Part shown: in pieces, positions 4,109-6,085 of the stretch
Numbering within the stretch: position 1 is the stretch's first letter
How the letters are laid out: the number at the start of each line of letters is the position of its first letter
Assembly: GCA_017431395.1 (NCBI GenBank)
Contig: JAFRLD010000076.1
Coordinates: 1-6,085, forward strand
Direction of reading: 5' to 3'
DNA: 6,085 bases
Origin: Bacillota bacterium
Lineage (GTDB): Bacteria > Bacillota > Clostridia > Peptostreptococcales > Anaerovoracaceae
Position numbers and translations under genes: made by a program
Notes under the pieces: generated by a model
Told to the model about the DNA's origin: nothing
The model's database searches: none
The model's input: the letters and a program-made list of their open reading frames with translations, nothing else

Positions 4109-6085
4109 ATGCAGGTAGAACAAGGAATGAGAAGAACGGCCGTGAGGGCGCTCGTCGCACTCCTGTCGGTGGCACTGGTATTTACCATGATGCCGCTTAC
4201 AGGCGGGGCGGCATCGCACGCCGCAGAGGGCGGGCTGCAGACGCAGACACCTGCTGTCGTGGTGAGCGGACAGGGCCTGACCGGCGCGGCTTATACGAAG
4301 GACACCGTCAAGAAAGAAGTGTCCTACACACTGGACGAGCTCAAGGCTATGGACGGTGTGACCGGGGAGATGTATTCCTCGAGGAAACAGCAGGAGCCCT
4401 TTGCCAGAAGCTATTTTATAGCAGACGGTGTGAAGGTATCAGCGCTCCTGGGGGATGCGGTCAGCGGAACCGAAGAGATCGCTTTCCTCGCTTCCGATGG
4501 GTACATCTGCTCCTTTAAGAAGGGGGCCGCGTATGTGAATCCATCCACCGAGCAGGCGATCGGACTCGATGGCGGCCGGTACTATTACGACGGATTCACC
4601 GAAACACCGACCAAGGAGGTCCCGGCGATCCTGAGCTGGGCATACGAGGACGAGAAGGGAGACAAGGACCAGCCGCCGGAGAAGAAGCCGACCGCGGTCA
4701 AAGATGTTGGCAAGCTTCGCCTGCTCGTCGGCCAGATGTCAAAGGAAGCCGGAGGCGATGGCGCGGACGACATGAACCAGCCTTTGTATAACGGCAACGA
4801 AAAAGAAGGCATAAACAGAATCCTCGTCGGGGATGCGGTCACGGAGAAAGTGCTGACCGTCGGATCCGAAGAATATACCAGGGCGGATGTCCTGCTGATG
4901 GATTTCGCGGAGAACAGTTACACCTACGAGACAAGCAAGAGCCCGGATCCGGTGACGGACTATGTCCGGGGCGTGCCTATGTCCGCACTGCTCGATGGAT
5001 ACGGTGAGAACGATATCGTCACGTTCGAGACCGTAGACAATTACCCGGTCGCGGCCAGCGGCTATACCGTGAAACAGCTCATCGAAAACGACTACATGCT
5101 GGGCTATGAGATGGGCGCCAGCGCCGCAGAGATGACCGGGCTTTATGATGCCGACAAGAACGACGCATCCATCTACGGTTTCTTCCGCCTGTACGGAAGT
5201 GATGAAAACGGCAAGCCGGCGAAATTCGTGAACAAGATCAGCATCACCTCTGCCGGAGGGATCGACTTCTCGAAGAGTAGCTATAAGCACATCACCAACG
5301 GCGGCATCACCGGGCAGGACAGCCCGTATAACATCGATGCTATCACCGGCGCGACCATGACCGTAGAAGGACCGGGAACGGTGACCAGCGTTCCGCTTTC
5401 CATCAAGGATATGGAGAACCAGAACGCGGGCTGCTACCGCGGAAATTACACGGACGTGCGGGGCGGCAAGGATACGGACCGCACGTATGAAGGCGTGGAG
5501 CTTTATCATCTGCTGCACAATATGGAAAAAGGCGATAACGGGATCAAACTGACGGAGGGGGCCTACAGGGTCAAGATCAAGAATCGGAACCGGCAGACCA
5601 TCGCCCAGCTCACACTGGAGCAGATCGACCAGATGCACGCGGACGGGGATCCTGCGATCGTGGCATACGGAACCTCCTATACGGACGGGACGGGTATCCG
5701 GCCATTCGTTTTCGACCGGGCGACCGGAGCGAATGCGGAGCTTGGCAATGAGGACGGCTGCGTGAAGTTCGTCTACGACTTCAAGAAGTACGGAGGCAAC
5801 GAATCCTACCGGACTTTCGGCAACATGGCCTATATCTACGTAGAGGAGGAGGCTGCCCCGGGCTATAAGCATGACAAAGAACCATACGATACGGCGGAGA
5901 ATTCCCAGTATGTGCTGACCGTGACCGGTGAGGAGATCGGCCGGGAGGTCAACTTCAAGGTCGAAGACCTGGAGAAACTGGTGGAATATGATACCGACGG
6001 CAAAGTGAAGGACAACGGTTACGGCTGGCGGGACGAATACAGCCTGGCCAACTCCAGCTACTGGTATGTCAATGAATATGAGGGA
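4109..6085 (+). CDS. Large exported multidomain SUOX-like protein with a DAITGAT flavinylation-like motif (3' end outside window)
   Basis: The frame is open for 659 codons from ATG 4109, 7 nt after GGAGG (4097-4101), to the right edge. The signal peptide has MRR at residues 7-9, core LVALLSVALVFTMMPL, and probable cleavage near residues 38-39. Several units resemble the SUOX-like fold: about 50-177 (YTLDELKAM, KVSALLG, IAFLASDGY), about 248-395 (VRGVPMSALLDGYG), about 425-575 (YEGVELYHLL, preceded by AGCYRG with Cys442), and a fourth beginning near 602 and cut by the window. An LRLLVGQ...NQP segment near residue 205 resembles RLLFGQIVPNEQN of the first exported protein, so the two are paralogous. 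DAITGAT at 410-416 sits between units two and three. Its function may be extracellular redox chemistry with Moco and/or covalent FMN, but this is inference. It is likely the terminal or penultimate gene of the riboswitch-controlled operon. Confidence 0.92.
   Translation, partial: MQVEQGMRRTAVRALVALLSVALVFTMMPLTGGAASHAAEGGLQTQTPAVVVSGQGLTGAAYTKDTVKKEVSYTLDELKAMDGVTGEMYSSRKQQEPFARSYFIADGVKVSALLGDAVSGTEEIAFLASDGYICSFKKGAAYVNPSTEQAIGLDGGRYYYDGFTETPTKEVPAILSWAYEDEKGDKDQPPEKKPTAVKDVGKLRLLVGQMSKEAGGDGADDMNQPLYNGNEKEGINRILVGDAVTEKVLTVGSEEYTRADVLLMDFAENSYTYETSKSPDPVTDYVRGVPMSALLDGYGENDIVTFETVDNYPVAASGYTVKQLIENDYMLGYEMGASAAEMTGLYDADKNDASIYGFFRLYGSDENGKPAKFVNKISITSAGGIDFSKSSYKHITNGGITGQDSPYNIDAITGATMTVEGPGTVTSVPLSIKDMENQNAGCYRGNYTDVRGGKDTDRTYEGVELYHLLHNMEKGDNGIKLTEGAYRVKIKNRNRQTIAQLTLEQIDQMHADGDPAIVAYGTSYTDGTGIRPFVFDRATGANAELGNEDGCVKFVYDFKKYGGNESYRTFGNMAYIYVEEEAAPGYKHDKEPYDTAENSQYVLTVTGEEIGREVNFKVEDLEKLVEYDTDGKVKDNGYGWRDEYSLANSSYWYVNEYEG
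5336..5356 (+). other. DAITGAT motif, candidate covalent FMN attachment site
   Basis: Residues 410-416 of the large exported protein match the Dxx(S/T)GAT motif recognised by ApbE flavin transferases in NqrC, RnfG and FMN-binding domains, where FMN is attached to the final Thr (here Thr416, codon 5354-5356). The surrounding sequence does not obviously look like a complete FMN-binding domain. The motif lies in a linker between SUOX-like units, so flavinylation is a hypothesis. Confidence 0.45.

Noticed and set aside
4045..4518. 157-codon plus-strand frame starting before the third exported gene
   Set aside because: It is another frame of that gene, rich in Arg and Gly. The competing frame has a good SD site, a signal peptide and continues to the window edge.
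5250..5356. A full FMN-binding domain ending at the DAITGAT motif
   Set aside because: The preceding residues do not show the usual domain pattern by eye, so only the short motif is claimed.
4739..5872. 377-codon open frame on the minus strand
   Set aside because: It is exactly antisense to a well-supported exported protein, has arginine/histidine/valine-rich composition typical of a shadow frame in GC-rich DNA, and shows no recognisable domain.

Overview
The window looks like a chromosomal segment of an anaerobic, moderately GC-rich Gram-positive bacterium. It is most likely a Clostridia member, possibly of the Anaerovoracaceae/Family XIII type. The evidence is Shine-Dalgarno (SD) sites of the GGAGG kind, three consecutive exported proteins, and lysine/tyrosine-rich fibronectin-like or Ig-like C-terminal domains of the kind common on clostridial surface proteins. 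Taxonomy is inferred from style, not from a marker gene.

Layout, all on the + strand. (1) 1-981: the 3' part of a FAD/NAD(P)H-dependent oxidoreductase gene, open at the left edge, with two unusual cysteine clusters. (2) 982-1371: a 390-base regulatory stretch with no convincing gene. It holds two identical-architecture palindromes (GTTGT-N4-ACAAC), a good sigma-A-type promoter, an RNA that matches the molybdenum-cofactor (Moco) riboswitch, and a perfect intrinsic terminator with eight T residues. (3) 1372-2661, 2700-4016 and 4109-6085 (open at the right edge): three tandem genes for exported proteins. Each carries domains that resemble the oxidoreductase molybdopterin-binding (sulfite-oxidase-like, SUOX-like) fold. 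They appear to form one operon behind the riboswitch.

The main story is the agreement between the regulator and the regulated genes: a Moco/tungsten-cofactor-sensing leader with a transcription attenuator sits directly ahead of a family of secreted SUOX-like proteins. The first adds a chitobiase/hexosaminidase C-terminal-like domain and a fibronectin type III-like domain. The second carries an 80% identical internal duplication of the SUOX-like unit and an Ig-like tail. The third is a large multidomain protein with several SUOX-like units and a DAITGAT motif resembling the covalent FMN (ApbE) attachment motif. The repeats of the second protein lack a cysteine where the Moco ligand would be expected, so binding or structural roles are as plausible as catalysis. 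The substrate and function of the system cannot be read from the sequence.

All family assignments come from reading motifs by eye. No homology search or RNA folding program was run.
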